Assembly (NCBI RefSeq): GCF_902459555.1
Contig: NZ_CABPSM010000003.1
Coordinates: 186,001 to 250,000 of the forward strand
Source: Pandoraea horticolens
GTDB taxonomy: Bacteria > Pseudomonadota > Gammaproteobacteria > Burkholderiales > Burkholderiaceae
DNA length: 64,000 bases
Reading direction: 5' to 3'
Part shown: one piece after another, positions 26,741-37,750 of the stretch
How positions within the stretch are numbered: position 1 is the first letter of the stretch
Layout: each line of letters opens with the position of its first letter
Notes under the pieces: generated by a model
Database searches by the model: none
Told to the model about the DNA's origin: nothing
Seen by the model: only the letters and a program-made list of their open reading frames with translations
Position numbers and translations under genes: made by a program

Positions 26741-27031
26741 ATGGCAAGCTATAAGGAACTCGTCGCGCAACGCGAAAAGATCGAAAGGCAAATCGAAGAG
26801 GCCCGGACCCGTGAAGTGGCTCAGGTCATCGCCGAAGTCAAACAGAAGATCCATGAATACGAACTGACTGCGAAGGATCTGGGTCTTGCCACGATGGATG
26901 GCCGCCGCCGTGCCGCTCGTGCACAGATTGCGCCGAAGTATATGAATCCGGCTACCGGTGAAACATGGTCGGGCCGTGGCCGCGCGCCGAAGTGGGTCGG
27001 GAAGAACAAAGAAAAATTCCTGATTAAGTAA
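26741..27031 (+). CDS. H-NS histone-like nucleoid protein
   Basis: The 96-residue protein has an N-terminal coiled-coil (about residues 1-50; KELVAQREKIERQIEEA) for dimerisation. The C-terminal DNA-binding segment (about 65-90) contains YMNPATGETWSGRGRAPKWV, typical of Burkholderiales H-NS-type proteins. It binds AT-rich DNA and silences horizontally acquired genes. It is the only gene for several hundred bases on either side, and the AT-rich upstream sequence is a plausible target of its own autoregulation. Confidence 0.93.
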   Translation: MASYKELVAQREKIERQIEEARTREVAQVIAEVKQKIHEYELTAKDLGLATMDGRRRAARAQIAPKYMNPATGETWSGRGRAPKWVGKNKEKFLIK

Positions 27032-27200
27032 TTCGCCGGCGAAAGCCGGACTGGCATTGCCGGTCACATGCCAGGGAGGTCGGGGAGCCGATAGTCGCGA
27101 TGACACCCTAATGTCTAGCGTCTTGTCATCTCCATCGTGTCCCTGAGAGCAGTAAAGCAGCAGCCCAGTAGTCGCGTTACCCTCCCCCAACAAAAGTCAA

Positions 27201-27234
27201 AACCCGCCGTTCGTTTATCGACGGCGGGTTTTTT
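27201..27234 (+). terminator. Intrinsic terminator downstream of the hns-family gene
   Basis: A perfect 10-bp stem (27201-27210 with 27221-27230) with a 10-nt loop is followed by a run of T on the plus strand. On the minus strand the hairpin is followed by four T, so it may also stop transcripts of the convergent histidine kinase gene. It lies about 170 bp after hns, so the transcript would have a long 3' region. Confidence 0.75.
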
Positions 27235-27324
27235 CATTGTGCGGGAATCGGCGCGCGTGACGCGGGCGGCAAGTGACGCAGTCGGCGCCCGATTCGACGC
27301 CGCTGCCCGTCCTGTGTCGGGGGC

Positions 27325-28599
27325 TTACTCCGTACCCGGATCGTCCGGCGGGAACATCAGCGTGACCTGCAAACCGCCCGTGGAACGGTTGCTGAACGAT
27401 ACGCGTCCGCCCAGTTGCTGGGTGAGCTTGTCGACGATGGCGAGGCCTAGTCCGCAATGAGCGTTGCCGCCGCGGGCCGGGTCGAGGCGCACGAAGGGGC
27501 GCACGATCCGGTTGATGTCTTCATTCGGAATGCCCGGCCCACTGTCTTCGATTACCAGACGCCAGCCGCCGGCATCTTGCGACGAGCGGATCGCGAGCGG
27601 TGCCCGGCCGTACGTCACCGCGTTGTCCAGCAGGTTGTTCACGATTCGCTCAAGGTAGGTCTGCCGGAGCCGGAAGCCCGGCCCGGCCTGCAAATCCAGC
27701 TCGATGGCGTAGCCTTGGTCGAGGAACGGCGCAATCAGGGAGGGAATGCGAGCTTCCACCGGCGACGCTGCGCTGTCCATTTCAATGCCCCGGGCAAACA
27801 GCAGGAACTGATCGACGATCCGGGTCATGGATTCGGCGTCGCGCGTAATGCCCTCGCTCATTTGCACGTCGTCGATCATTTCGGCGCGCAGACGCAATCG
27901 TGCGAGCGGCGTTTTCAGATCGTGGGCGATGCCGGCCAGCATCGTGTTGCGCTCGCGGTCGGTCTGCACAATGTCCTGACTCATGCGGTTGAAGCGCTCG
28001 GTGAGTTGGCGCAACTCCAGCGGACCGCGTTCTTTGACCTGCGTTCGAACGCGATGGGTCGCAAGCTGCTCCGCTGCCGCTGCCATATCCCGCACCGGGC
28101 GCTGCAACTGCCAGGCGGCAAATAGCGCGAAGATCACCGTAATGCCGAGGACGGCGGCCAGCCCAGGCAGGATCGTGGCGGTGCCGGGCGGGTTGCGCAC
28201 GGACAGTACCGGCGTGGCGATCCAGTAGTCGCGGCCCGGCAGGCGCGCCCAGATGCGCGGCGGCGGCGTGCGCTCTACGCGCAGTTGCGTGCCGGCCGGC
28301 AGACGCCGGGCAAGCTCGGTCGTCAGGCGGGCATGCTTGCTGGTCGGCTCGAAGACATCGCCATGCGCGAACGAGACCGGTACGACTTGCACGAGATCGG
28401 GCAGCGTGAGCGTCGAGTTGCCGTCATGTACTTCCGAGGCGGCCTTGATGATGAACGCCATCTGCTCGGCGGCGTTCTGCACACGCGTTTCGTCGTGATC
28501 GCTGCGCAGGATCGTGAGATATGAGAAGTGGCTGATGACCAGCGCGGCGATGATGAGCAACGCCAGCCGGCCAAACAGGGTGTCGAAACGGCCTTTCAT
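27325..28599 (-). CDS. EnvZ-like sensor histidine kinase
   Basis: The 424-residue protein has a first membrane helix (about residues 11-31), a periplasmic sensor region of about 110 residues, a second helix (about 142-163) and a HAMP domain. The H-box has His226 in GIAHDLKTPLARLRLR. ATP-binding motifs are NNLLDNAVTYG (N box), DSGPGIP (G1) and GLGLAIV (G2). It autophosphorylates and passes phosphate to the OmpR-type regulator encoded upstream on the same strand, 118 bp away. The pair is divergent from the RND efflux operon. Confidence 0.92.
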   Translation of the reverse strand: MKGRFDTLFGRLALLIIAALVISHFSYLTILRSDHDETRVQNAAEQMAFIIKAASEVHDGNSTLTLPDLVQVVPVSFAHGDVFEPTSKHARLTTELARRLPAGTQLRVERTPPPRIWARLPGRDYWIATPVLSVRNPPGTATILPGLAAVLGITVIFALFAAWQLQRPVRDMAAAAEQLATHRVRTQVKERGPLELRQLTERFNRMSQDIVQTDRERNTMLAGIAHDLKTPLARLRLRAEMIDDVQMSEGITRDAESMTRIVDQFLLFARGIEMDSAASPVEARIPSLIAPFLDQGYAIELDLQAGPGFRLRQTYLERIVNNLLDNAVTYGRAPLAIRSSQDAGGWRLVIEDSGPGIPNEDINRIVRPFVRLDPARGGNAHCGLGLAIVDKLTQQLGGRVSFSNRSTGGLQVTLMFPPDDPGTE

Positions 28600-28717
28600 G
28601 CAATGCTCCGCATATGGGCCGGGGTAAGCAGTATCGGCGTCATGCCGGAGTCCTTCTCAGACCGGAAGAGGTACCTTCGAACAGGACGGCGGCAAACGGC
28701 CGCGCCCGGCCGGTCTA

Positions 28718-29464
28718 TCAACCGGTGACCATGTCGGCGCGTTGGCCGTCGGGAACGAAGATATAACCACGCCCGCGCACGGTCTGGATGAAGCGCGGGC
28801 TCTGCGCGTCTTCGTCGAGCAGACGGCGCAAGCGCCAGATCTGTACGTCGATGCCGCGGTCGTTGACGTCGCTGTCTGCGCCGTAGAGCAATTCGATGAT
28901 GCGTTCCCGAGAGAGTACCTGCATGGCATGGTTCACCAACAGGCGCAGCAAGCCATATTCGCCGTCCGAGAGCGTGAGCAACTGCGCATCCCGGGTCAGC
29001 GTGCGGCTGCGGAAGTCGAGCACGAACGGGCCGAACGTGTAGTTCTCGCGCTGCTCGGGCACCGCGGCGTCCGGCGTCTTGCGACGGCGCAGCACGGCGT
29101 TGATCCGGGCCAGCAGCTCGCGCGGGCTGAAAGGCTTGCCGAGATAATCGTCGGCGCCGATTTCCAGTCCCACGATGCGGTCGATCTCGTCGCTGCGTGC
29201 CGTGAGCAGGATCACCGGCACATCGTCGTTACGCGCACGCAGGTCGCGCAACGCGGTCAGTCCGTCGACCTTGGGCATCATCAGGTCGAGCACGATCAGG
29301 GCCGGACGCTCACGCTCGAGGCGTGCGGCCAGCCCGTCGCCGTCGTGCATCACTGCCACCGAGAAGCCATGGCGGCTCAGGTACTCGCGCAGCAGATCAC
29401 GCAGATCGGGATCGTCGTCGACAACAAGAATCTTCATATTGGTTCTGACAGGTAGTGTCGTCAT
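28718..29464 (-). CDS. OmpR-family response regulator paired with the EnvZ-like kinase
   Basis: The start was set at MTTLPVRT; MKILVVDD nine codons later is an alternative without a better ribosome site. The 248-residue protein has receiver residues DDD at 16-18, phosphoacceptor Asp60 in VLDLMMPKVDG and a winged-helix output domain ending VRGRGYIFVPDG. With the kinase downstream it makes one two-component system. It is divergent from the four-gene RND pump, and the 521-bp gap contains two dyads that could be its binding sites, so control of the pump is a reasonable inference. Confidence 0.92.
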   Translation of the reverse strand: MTTLPVRTNMKILVVDDDPDLRDLLREYLSRHGFSVAVMHDGDGLAARLERERPALIVLDLMMPKVDGLTALRDLRARNDDVPVILLTARSDEIDRIVGLEIGADDYLGKPFSPRELLARINAVLRRRKTPDAAVPEQRENYTFGPFVLDFRSRTLTRDAQLLTLSDGEYGLLRLLVNHAMQVLSRERIIELLYGADSDVNDRGIDVQIWRLRRLLDEDAQSPRFIQTVRGRGYIFVPDGQRADMVTG

Positions 29465-29511
29465 GATAGAGGGCTCCCCCCGCGGCTTTACACGCGTTTT
29501 GTTTCCGGGCA

Positions 29512-29533
29512 TTACAGCCTTGGTCGCCTGTAA
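29512..29533. promoter_or_regulatory. Dyad TTACAG-N10-CTGTAA
   Basis: Six-base perfect arms spaced by ten bases lie about 50 bp upstream of the response regulator start and about 450 bp before the RND pump. The helical spacing fits a dimeric regulator; the factor is unknown. Confidence 0.35.
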
Positions 29534-29536
29534 CGA

Positions 29537-29568
29537 TGCGTAATAATAGAGCCTGCTTTGATTACGCA
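29537..29568. promoter_or_regulatory. Dyad TGCGTAAT-N16-ATTACGCA
   Basis: Perfect eight-base arms spaced by 16 bases lie next to the previous dyad in the divergent gap between the two-component genes and the RND operon. The remaining 400 bp of the gap hold no convincing gene. Confidence 0.4.
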
Positions 29569-29985
29569 CGAATTTCGCCCACATCATGCAAGATTTGCGC
29601 AGCGCAATACGCCGCTGTTCGAGCGGAAAATTCGGCATGCCCAAGCGCACATCTCGTGCTGCGAGGGCGTAGCGACAAGGCATTGCAGGAGACAGGCGCC
29701 GCGCAGCAGCAGACGCAGCGCGGGCTGCGATGCGAACCATCGGCCGTGCTGCCGGTCTCTTTGCAGCAACTCCTTCGCTTGCCCGTAGGGAAAGCTGCTG
29801 TAATCATCGGCCTCATCGGTCTTTCACAACGGTCTGCTATGCTGATCAGCCAAAGCTGGCGCAAGGCGCTGTTTGGCGCGATTCCGGCGCTCCCAGGCAA
29901 TTTGCCGCGCCGCAGCAATCAGACAAAAAGGTACCTCGTCCTCATTGGACGACTCCGCTAACTACTCCGCTGTTACGAGGAAGTC

Positions 29986-31329
29986 ATGACCGAGCACGGT
30001 CCCCACGGTTCGGAACAACCGAACGGTTCTGATCGGCCCACGTCCCCCACGCCCGGGGCGCAACGCAACGCAGAGGCGGCCTACGCGCCTTCACGTACGC
30101 GCCGCTGGCTCGTGCCGGGCGTTATCGGGCTGTTTGTCGTGCTCATCGCAGGGGGTGTCTATTACCGTCTGCACTCGCAAAGCGCGCAAAGACCCGCGCA
30201 AGCGGGCGCTCGGGCCGGTATGGCCGGGGCGGGCGCACCCGCCACGCCGGTGACGGCGGTCGAGGCGAAGACGGGCGATTTGCCGGTCTTCCTCAACGGA
30301 CTGGGCACCGTGACGCCAACGCGCAGCGTTACCGTGCATTCGCGGGTCGACGGTCAGCTCATGAAGGTGCATTTCAAGGAGGGCGACATGGTCAAGGAAG
30401 GTCAGTTGCTCGCCGAGATCGATCCGCGTCCGTTCCAGGTACAGGTCACGCAGATGGAGGGGCAACTCGCGCGCGATCAGGCGCTGCTCAAGAACGCCCA
30501 GCTTGATCTTGCCCGTTACGAGACCCTCCTCAAGCAGGACTCGATTGCCGGACAAACCGTCGATACCCAGCGTGCGCTCGTCAAGCAGTACGAGGGCACG
30601 GTCAAGGCCGACGAAGGCCTGCTTGGCAACGCCCGTCTGCAACTGAGCTACGCGAGCGTGAGCGCGCCGGTCTCCGGGCTCGCGGGTCTGCGTCAGGTCG
30701 ATCCGGGCAATATCATTCACGCTTCGGACACTAACGGTATCGTGATCATCAACGAGGTCACGCCGATCACCGTGGTCTACACCATTCCCGAAGACAGCCT
30801 GCCGAAGGTGGTCAAGCGCTCGCGCGGCGGCGAGACGCTGCTCGTCGAGACCTTCGACCGTTCCGGCAAGATCAAGCTCGCGAGCGGCAAGCTCGCCTCC
30901 ATCGACAACCAGATCGATACGACGACGGGTACCGTCAAGCTCAAGGCCGAGTTCGCCAATGGCGACGGCCTGCTGTTCCCGAATCAGTTCGTCAACGTGA
31001 AGATGCTCGTGGACACGCTCAAGGGCGCCACCCTGATTCCGAGCGCGGCCGTGCAGCGCGGCACGCAGGGCAGCTTCGTCTACACCGTGCAGCCGGATCA
31101 GACGGTCAAGCTCAAGACCGTGAAGCTCGGGCCGACCGACGGCACCAATGTGGCAGTGGAGTCGGGCATTGCGCCGGGCGAGAAACTCGTGATCGACGGT
31201 ATGGACAAGCTGCGCGATGGCGCCAAGGTCGAGGTAATCACGGCCGCGAGCCGCGCGGCGGCTGTCGCACCGCGCGCCCCGGACGAGAAGCGCAACGGCA
31301 ACGGCGGGCATCGCCGTCCGGCGCAATAA
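29986..31329 (+). CDS. mdtA: RND efflux membrane fusion protein (MdtA/MuxA-type)
   Basis: The 447-residue adaptor has a cytoplasmic start, one membrane anchor (about residues 43-60), the split lipoyl domain (VHSRVDGQLMKVHFKEGDMVKEGQLLAEIDPRPF region and SAPVSGLAGLRQV), a hairpin and a beta-barrel region. MdtA-like proteins link inner membrane RND pumps to an outer membrane channel. The ATG has a GAGGAAG leader. It opens the mdtA-mdtB-mdtC-outer membrane factor operon, the same order as MuxABC-OpmB of Pseudomonas. The basic Gly/Asn tail of about 20 residues is unusual but not diagnostic. Confidence 0.92.
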   Translation: MTEHGPHGSEQPNGSDRPTSPTPGAQRNAEAAYAPSRTRRWLVPGVIGLFVVLIAGGVYYRLHSQSAQRPAQAGARAGMAGAGAPATPVTAVEAKTGDLPVFLNGLGTVTPTRSVTVHSRVDGQLMKVHFKEGDMVKEGQLLAEIDPRPFQVQVTQMEGQLARDQALLKNAQLDLARYETLLKQDSIAGQTVDTQRALVKQYEGTVKADEGLLGNARLQLSYASVSAPVSGLAGLRQVDPGNIIHASDTNGIVIINEVTPITVVYTIPEDSLPKVVKRSRGGETLLVETFDRSGKIKLASGKLASIDNQIDTTTGTVKLKAEFANGDGLLFPNQFVNVKMLVDTLKGATLIPSAAVQRGTQGSFVYTVQPDQTVKLKTVKLGPTDGTNVAVESGIAPGEKLVIDGMDKLRDGAKVEVITAASRAAAVAPRAPDEKRNGNGGHRRPAQ

Positions 31330-31409
31330 GACGCCGTGGCGTGAGCCCACGCGACGCCCTGCGCGATCAAGTCCGACCACGCCCCCAGAGACGCCCTTCG
31401 ACGTAGCCA

Positions 31410-34400
31410 ATGAATCCGTCCCGCCCGTTTATTCTCCGACCGGTCGCCACATCGTTGCTGATGCTGGCGATCCTGCTTGCCGGTTTCGTCGCCTACCGGT
31501 TGCTGCCGCTCTCGGCGCTGCCGGAAGTCGACTATCCGACCATTCAGGTGGTCACGCTCTATCCGGGGGCGAGTCCGGACGTCATGACCTCGTCGGTCAC
31601 GGCTCCGCTGGAGCGTCAGTTCGGCCAGATGCCGGGCCTGAACCAGATGTCATCGACCAGCTCGGGCGGCGCATCGGTGATCACGTTGCAGTTCTCGCTC
31701 GACCTCGGGCTCGACGTCGCGGAACAGGAAGTGCAGGCCGCCATCAACAGCGCCAGCAACCTGCTGCCGAGCGATCTGCCGATGCCGCCGATCTACAGCA
31801 AGGTCAACCCGGCCGACACGCCGATTCTGACGCTGGCGATCATGTCGAAGACCATGCCGTTGCCCAAGCTGGAGGATCTGGTCGACACCCGTGTCGCGCA
31901 AAAGATCTCGCAGTTGCCCGGCATCGGACTGGTGAGCATTTCGGGCGGACAGCGCCCCGCCGTGCGTATTCGGGTCAATCCGCGTGCGATCACGTCGTAT
32001 GGGCTCAATATCGAGGACGTTCGTACGTCCATCGCGGCGGCCAACGTCAATCAGGCGAAGGGGAGTTTCGACGGTCCGCTGCGGGCCTCGACCATCGACG
32101 CCAACGACCAGCTTGCCTCGGCCGACGAGTATCGCAATCTCGTGATTGCCTACAAGAACGGCGGTCCGATCCGGCTTTCCGACATTGCCGACGTTGTCGA
32201 TGGCGCCGAGAACACCAAGCTCGCCGCGTGGGCCGATACCACGCCGGCCATCGTGCTGAACGTGCAGCGCCAGCCCGGCGCGAACGTGATCGAGACAGTC
32301 AACAAGGTCAAAGCGCTGTTGCCGCAGTTGCAGGCCGCGTTGCCGGGCAGCATCGACGTCAAGCTGCTCACCGACCGAACCACGACGATTCGCGCCTCGG
32401 TCTCCGACGTGCAATTCGAACTCATTCTTGCCGTCGCCCTCGTGGTGATGGTGATCTTCCTGTTCCTGCGCAACGTCTCGGCAACCATCATCCCGAGTGT
32501 GGCCGTGCCGCTGTCGCTGGTCGGCACGTTCGGCGTGATGTATCTGGCGGGCTTTTCGATCAACAACCTGACGCTCATGGCGCTCACCATCGCGACCGGT
32601 TTCGTGGTCGACGACGCCATCGTGATGATCGAGAATGTCGCGCGTTACATGGAGCAAGGGGAAAAGCCGTTGCAGGCGGCGCTCAAGGGGGCGGAGCAGA
32701 TCGGCTTCACGATCATTTCGCTCACGTTCTCGCTGATCGCCGTGCTGATTCCGCTGCTGTTCATGGGCGACGTCGTCGGTCGCCTGTTCCGCGAGTTTGC
32801 GATTACGCTGGCGGTGTCGATCCTGATCTCCGCTGTGGTCTCGCTCACGTTGACGCCCATGATGTGCGCGAAGCTCCTGCGCCATGTGCCGGAAGAGAAG
32901 CAGGGCAAGTTCTATCGTAAGACCGGCGAGATCTTCGAGCGCATCATCGCGAAGTACGGCGAATGGCTCACGTGGGTGCTCGACCGTCAGTTCGCGACGC
33001 TGCTCGTCGCGCTGGGCACGCTCGTGCTCACGGTGCTGTTGTACATGTGGGTGCCGAAGGGCTTCTTCCCGGTGCAGGACACGGGGGTGATTCAGGGCAT
33101 CTCCGAAGCGCCGCAGTCGATCTCGTTCGCGGCGATGGGCGAGCGGCAGCAGGCGCTGGTTGCTGCGGTGCTACGAGATCCGGCCGTCGAATCGGTGTCG
33201 TCGTTCATCGGCGTGGATGGGGTGAACGCCACGCTCAACAGCGGGCGTCTGCTCATCAACCTGAAGGACAAGGGTGTGCGCGGGATCAACGCCTCGGAAG
33301 TCATCCGGCGCATTCAGCCTGAAGTCGCGAAGGTGCCCGGGATCACGCTTTACATGCAGCCGGTTCAGGATCTGACGATCGAAGACCGTATCAGCCGCAC
33401 GCAGTACCAGTTCACGCTGCAAGACCCCAGTCTGGATACGCTCGGCGTCTGGGTGCCGAAACTCGTCGACAAGCTGCAACACGTACCGCAACTGGCGGAC
33501 GTCACGAGCGATCTGCAAGTCAACGGCCTCCAGGCGTACGTGGAGATCGACCGCGATACCGCGAGCCGTCTGGGGGTCACGCCGTCCGCCGTCGACCAGA
33601 CGCTTTACAGTGCGTTCGGCCAACGGCTGATTTCGACGATCTATACGCAGGCGTCGCAATATCGAGTGGTGCTCGAAGTGGCGGACGACTTCCGGCGCGG
33701 GCCCGAAGCGCTCAAGGGCATTTACGTCGCGTCGTTGTCGGGCGTGCAGGTGCCGCTCACGTCGTTTGCGAAGATCGTGGAAAAGCCCACGCCGCTGGCG
33801 ATCAACCATCAGGCGCAGTTCCCGGCCGCGACGATCTCTTTCAACCTCGCCAAGGGCGCATCGCTGGGCGATGCCGTGAAGGCGATCACTGCGGCCGAGC
33901 AGTCCATTGGTCTGCCGGTGAGTACACAGACGACGTTCCAGGGCGCGGCGCAAGCCTTCCAGGCGTCGCTCTCGAACACCTTGTGGCTGATTCTCGCGGC
34001 GGTCGTGACCATGTATATCGTGCTGGGCGTGCTCTACGAGAGCTACATCCACCCGATCACGATTCTGTCGACGCTGCCGTCGGCCGGCGTGGGTGCGCTG
34101 CTGGCGCTCATGGTCTCCGGTAACGACATCAGCGTCATCGCGATCATCGGCATCATTTTGCTGATCGGTATCGTGAAGAAGAACGCCATCATGATGATCG
34201 ACTTCGCGCTCGAGGCGGAGCGCCAGCATGGGATGGCGCCGCGCGAGGCCATCTATCAGGCGTGTCTGCTGCGTTTCCGTCCGATTCTGATGACGACGAT
34301 GGCGGCCGTACTGGGCGCGCTGCCGCTCATGCTGGGCTCCGGGGTGGGGTCCGAGTTGCGCCAGCCGCTGGGTATCACGATGGTGGGCGGGTTGATGGTC

Positions 34401-34589
34401 AGTCAGGTGCTGACACTGTTCACCACGCCGGTGATCTACCTGTGGTTCGACCGTTGGGCCGCGCGGGCGCGCGCCTGGCGTGAGCGGCGCTTCGGGCCGT
34501 CGGACGATCACGAGCACGGCGATCATGGCGATCACGGCAACCCGGGCGGCGGCGCAGGCCCGGTCACGACGGACGGCCCCGCACGATGA
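31410..34589 (+). CDS. mdtB: RND efflux transporter MdtB/MuxB
   Basis: The 1059-residue inner membrane pump has the RND layout: TM1, a large periplasmic loop, TM2-6, a second loop and TM7-12. The proton relay aspartates are in [18 protein letters not shown]. Later [21 protein letters not shown]-type residues complete the proton path (here [20 protein letters not shown]). Its sequence places it with MdtB rather than AcrB. It works as a heterocomplex with MdtC. The gene follows mdtA by 80 bp and overlaps mdtC by ATGA. Confidence 0.93.
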   Translation: MNPSRPFILRPVATSLLMLAILLAGFVAYRLLPLSALPEVDYPTIQVVTLYPGASPDVMTSSVTAPLERQFGQMPGLNQMSSTSSGGASVITLQFSLDLGLDVAEQEVQAAINSASNLLPSDLPMPPIYSKVNPADTPILTLAIMSKTMPLPKLEDLVDTRVAQKISQLPGIGLVSISGGQRPAVRIRVNPRAITSYGLNIEDVRTSIAAANVNQAKGSFDGPLRASTIDANDQLASADEYRNLVIAYKNGGPIRLSDIADVVDGAENTKLAAWADTTPAIVLNVQRQPGANVIETVNKVKALLPQLQAALPGSIDVKLLTDRTTTIRASVSDVQFELILAVALVVMVIFLFLRNVSATIIPSVAVPLSLVGTFGVMYLAGFSINNLTLMALTIATGFVVDDAIVMIENVARYMEQGEKPLQAALKGAEQIGFTIISLTFSLIAVLIPLLFMGDVVGRLFREFAITLAVSILISAVVSLTLTPMMCAKLLRHVPEEKQGKFYRKTGEIFERIIAKYGEWLTWVLDRQFATLLVALGTLVLTVLLYMWVPKGFFPVQDTGVIQGISEAPQSISFAAMGERQQALVAAVLRDPAVESVSSFIGVDGVNATLNSGRLLINLKDKGVRGINASEVIRRIQPEVAKVPGITLYMQPVQDLTIEDRISRTQYQFTLQDPSLDTLGVWVPKLVDKLQHVPQLADVTSDLQVNGLQAYVEIDRDTASRLGVTPSAVDQTLYSAFGQRLISTIYTQASQYRVVLEVADDFRRGPEALKGIYVASLSGVQVPLTSFAKIVEKPTPLAINHQAQFPAATISFNLAKGASLGDAVKAITAAEQSIGLPVSTQTTFQGAAQAFQASLSNTLWLILAAVVTMYIVLGVLYESYIHPITILSTLPSAGVGALLALMVSGNDISVIAIIGIILLIGIVKKNAIMMIDFALEAERQHGMAPREAIYQACLLRFRPILMTTMAAVLGALPLMLGSGVGSELRQPLGITMVGGLMVSQVLTLFTTPVIYLWFDRWAARARAWRERRFGPSDDHEHGDHGDHGNPGGGAGPVTTDGPAR

Positions 34590-37500
34590 ACCTGTCGGCC
34601 GTCTTCATCCGGCGCTCGGTCGCGACCGTTCTGCTCACCATCGGGGTGACGCTGGCGGGCATCGTCGCGTTCGGGCTGCTGCCTATCTCGCCATTGCCGC
34701 AGGTCGACTTCCCGACGATCTCCGTTTCGGCCTCGCTGCCGGGCGCCAGCCCCGAGACGATGGCCGCGAGCGTGGCCACGCCGCTGGAGCGCTCGCTTGG
34801 CCGTATTGCCGGCGTGACGGAAATGACATCGAACAGTTCGCTGGGATCGACGCGCATCACGTTGCAGTTCGATCTTTCGCGCGACATCAACGGCGCGGCG
34901 CGCGACGTGCAGGCGGCGATCAATGCCGCGCGCAGTCTGCTGCCGTCGGGGTTGCCCAGCAATCCGACCTATCGCAAGGTGAATCCGGCGAGCGCACCGG
35001 TGATGATCATTGCATTGACCTCCGAGAGCATGACGCGCGGGCAGATGTACGACGCGGCGTCGACCATCCTTGCGCAGAAACTCTCGCAGCTCCAAGGCGT
35101 GGGCGATGTGACGGTTGGTGGCAGCTCGTTGCCGGCGGTGCGCGTCGAACTCAACCCGACGGCCCTCAACAAGTACCAGATCCCGCTCGAGACGGTGCGC
35201 ACGGCGATTCAGGCAGTGAATGCGAACCGCCCGAAGGGCGCGCTCGAAGAGGGCGACCGGCGCTGGCAGATTCTCGCCAACGATCAGGCGAAGACGGCGA
35301 AGGAATACCTGCCGGTCATCGTCGCGTATCGGGAGGGGCGGCCGGTGCGTCTGGCCGATATCGCCGACGTAGTCGATTCGGTTCAGGACTTGCGCAATGC
35401 GGGTTCGGCCAACGGCAAGCCGTCGGTGCTGCTCGTCATTACGACGCAGCCCGGTGCAAACATCATCGAGACGGTCAACGGCATCAACAAGATCCTGCCG
35501 AATCTGCGCGCCTCGATTCCGGCCGCGATCAATCTCGACGTTGTGATGGACCGCACACCGACCATCCGCGCGTCGCTCAAGGAAGTCGAGTACACGCTGT
35601 TGATTTCGATTGCGCTCGTGATCCTGGTGGTCTTCATCTTCCTGCGGAACTGGCGGGCGACGTTGATTCCGAGTGTGGCCGTGCCCGTCTCGCTGATTGG
35701 CACGTTCGGGGTGATGTACCTGTGCGGCTTCAGTCTCGATAACCTTTCGCTCATGGCGCTCACCATCGCAACGGGCTTCGTGGTCGACGACGCTATCGTG
35801 GTGCTGGAGAACATCTCGCGTCATATCGAAGAGGGGCTGAGTCCGTTCGCGGCGGCGCTCAAAGGCACGCGCGAAGTGGGCTTCACTGTGCTTTCGATGA
35901 GTATTTCGCTGATAGCGGTCTTCATTCCGTTGCTGATGATGGGAGGCATTGTCGGCCGGTTGTTCCGTGAATTCGCGGTCACGCTCTCGGCGGCCATCAT
36001 GGTCTCGCTGGTCGTCTCGCTCACGACCACGCCGATGATGTGCGCGCGTCTGCTCAAGGGCAAGCCGGCACCGGGGGTGCCCGCAGGCACGGCGCCCCTC
36101 GCACCGGAGCCGCCGCCGCGCCCGTCCCTCTGGGCACGCCTGGGCGCCTGGACCGAGCGCGGGTTCGACGCCATACTGCACGAGTACGAACGCTCGCTGT
36201 CATGGGCGCTACGCCATGGCCCGTTGATGCTGCTGATCCTGTTCGCAACGATCTGCCTGAATGTGTGGCTGTACACCGTGGTGCCGAAGGGCTTCTTCCC
36301 GCAGCAGGACACGGGGCGGATGATCGGCTTCATTCAGGCCGATCAGGCGATCTCGTTCCAGGCGATGGAGAAGAAGCTCGCCGACTTTATCAAGATCGTG
36401 CAGGCCGACCCGGATGTGGCGACTGTCACGGGCTTTACCGGCGGCTCGAACCGCAACGGCGGCTTGATGTATGTCACGCTCAAGCCGTTGGGCGTGCGCA
36501 AGCTCTCGGCCGATCAGGTCATCGCGCGCCTGCGCGGCAAGCTGGCGAAGGAGCCGGGTGCGATGCTCTATTTGCAATCGGTGCAGGACATCCGTGTGGG
36601 CGGGCGCTCCAGCAACGCGCAGTATCAGTACACGTTGCAAGCGGACGATCTTCAGCAGTTGCGCGAGTGGGAACCGAAAGTGCGCAACGCGATCTCGCGT
36701 CTGCCGAACCTCGTCGACGTGAATACCGATCAGCAGGACAAGGGGTTGCAGACGACGCTCGACGTCGACCGCGATCAGGCGTCGCGGCTGGGGCTCACGA
36801 TGAGCCAGATCGATAACGTGCTCAACGACGCTTTCGGGCAGCGTCAGGTCTCCACCATCTACAACCCGCTCAATCAGTACAAGGTCGTGATGGAGGTGGC
36901 GCCGCAATGGTGGCAAAGCCCCGAGTCGCTCAAGGACATCTATGTGGTGACGTCGACGGGGGCGCAAGTGCCGCTCTCGGCGTTCGCGCGTTACCGCCCG
37001 ACGAACACCGCGCTGGGGGTGTCGCACCAGGGGCAGTTCGCGGCGAGCACGATTTCGTTCAATCTGCCGCCGGGGGTCTCGCTTTCCGAGGCGCAGGCAT
37101 CGGTTAAGGATGCCGTGGGCCGGTTGGGCATGCCCACGTCCGTACAAGGCAGCTTCCAGGGCACGGCGCAGGCATTCCAGTCGGCCCTGTCGTCGCAGCC
37201 GCTCCTCATCCTGACGGCATTGCTCACGGTGTATATCGTGCTGGGCGTGCTCTACGAGAGCTACATCCATCCGCTCACCATCCTGTCGACATTGCCGTCG
37301 GCGGGCGTGGGGGCGTTGCTGGCCCTGCTGCTGTTCAATACGGAGTTCAGCATCATCGCGCTCATCGGCGTGATTCTGTTGATCGGTATCGTGAAGAAGA
37401 ACGCGATCATGATGATCGACTTCGCGCTCGATGCCGAGCGGCGTCAGAACATGTCGCCGCGAGACGCCATCTATCATGCGTGCGTGCTGCGCTTCCGTCC

Positions 37501-37750
37501 GATCATGATGACGACGATGGCCGCCATGCTCGGTGCGGTTCCACTGGCACTGGGCACAGGCGACGGCGCGGAGTTGCGTCAGCCGCTGGGGATCTCCATC
37601 GTGGGCGGCCTGCTCGTGAGCCAGGTGCTCACGCTCTACACGACACCGGTGGTGTATCTATATCTCGACCGTGTGCGCGTGCGCTGGGCGCGATGGCGTG
37701 CACGTGGCCAGACCGGCCATAGCGACGTTGGGGAGGTGGGCCGTGGCTGA
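34586..37750 (+). CDS. mdtC: RND efflux transporter MdtC/MuxC
   Basis: The 1054-residue protein is the partner of MdtB with the same two-loop, 12-helix RND architecture. The Asp pair is in [17 protein letters not shown] and the later helix has [15 protein letters not shown]. The proline-rich insert around [20 protein letters not shown] after TM6 is a local linker. MdtBC heteromers export drugs, bile salts or metabolites by proton antiport. It overlaps mdtB by ATGA, and the following outer membrane factor starts inside its 3' end. Confidence 0.93.
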   Translation: MNLSAVFIRRSVATVLLTIGVTLAGIVAFGLLPISPLPQVDFPTISVSASLPGASPETMAASVATPLERSLGRIAGVTEMTSNSSLGSTRITLQFDLSRDINGAARDVQAAINAARSLLPSGLPSNPTYRKVNPASAPVMIIALTSESMTRGQMYDAASTILAQKLSQLQGVGDVTVGGSSLPAVRVELNPTALNKYQIPLETVRTAIQAVNANRPKGALEEGDRRWQILANDQAKTAKEYLPVIVAYREGRPVRLADIADVVDSVQDLRNAGSANGKPSVLLVITTQPGANIIETVNGINKILPNLRASIPAAINLDVVMDRTPTIRASLKEVEYTLLISIALVILVVFIFLRNWRATLIPSVAVPVSLIGTFGVMYLCGFSLDNLSLMALTIATGFVVDDAIVVLENISRHIEEGLSPFAAALKGTREVGFTVLSMSISLIAVFIPLLMMGGIVGRLFREFAVTLSAAIMVSLVVSLTTTPMMCARLLKGKPAPGVPAGTAPLAPEPPPRPSLWARLGAWTERGFDAILHEYERSLSWALRHGPLMLLILFATICLNVWLYTVVPKGFFPQQDTGRMIGFIQADQAISFQAMEKKLADFIKIVQADPDVATVTGFTGGSNRNGGLMYVTLKPLGVRKLSADQVIARLRGKLAKEPGAMLYLQSVQDIRVGGRSSNAQYQYTLQADDLQQLREWEPKVRNAISRLPNLVDVNTDQQDKGLQTTLDVDRDQASRLGLTMSQIDNVLNDAFGQRQVSTIYNPLNQYKVVMEVAPQWWQSPESLKDIYVVTSTGAQVPLSAFARYRPTNTALGVSHQGQFAASTISFNLPPGVSLSEAQASVKDAVGRLGMPTSVQGSFQGTAQAFQSALSSQPLLILTALLTVYIVLGVLYESYIHPLTILSTLPSAGVGALLALLLFNTEFSIIALIGVILLIGIVKKNAIMMIDFALDAERRQNMSPRDAIYHACVLRFRPIMMTTMAAMLGAVPLALGTGDGAELRQPLGISIVGGLLVSQVLTLYTTPVVYLYLDRVRVRWARWRARGQTGHSDVGEVGRG

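Noticed and set aside
29536-29961. 141-codon frame upstream of the RND operon
   Set aside because: No Shine-Dalgarno, no family similarity and composition unlike neighbours; it overlaps the dyad region and the pump leader.
31650-32885. Open frame antisense to mdtB
   Set aside because: It is rich in His, Arg and Asp and lies wholly inside the RND pump gene, a typical shadow of high-GC sequence.
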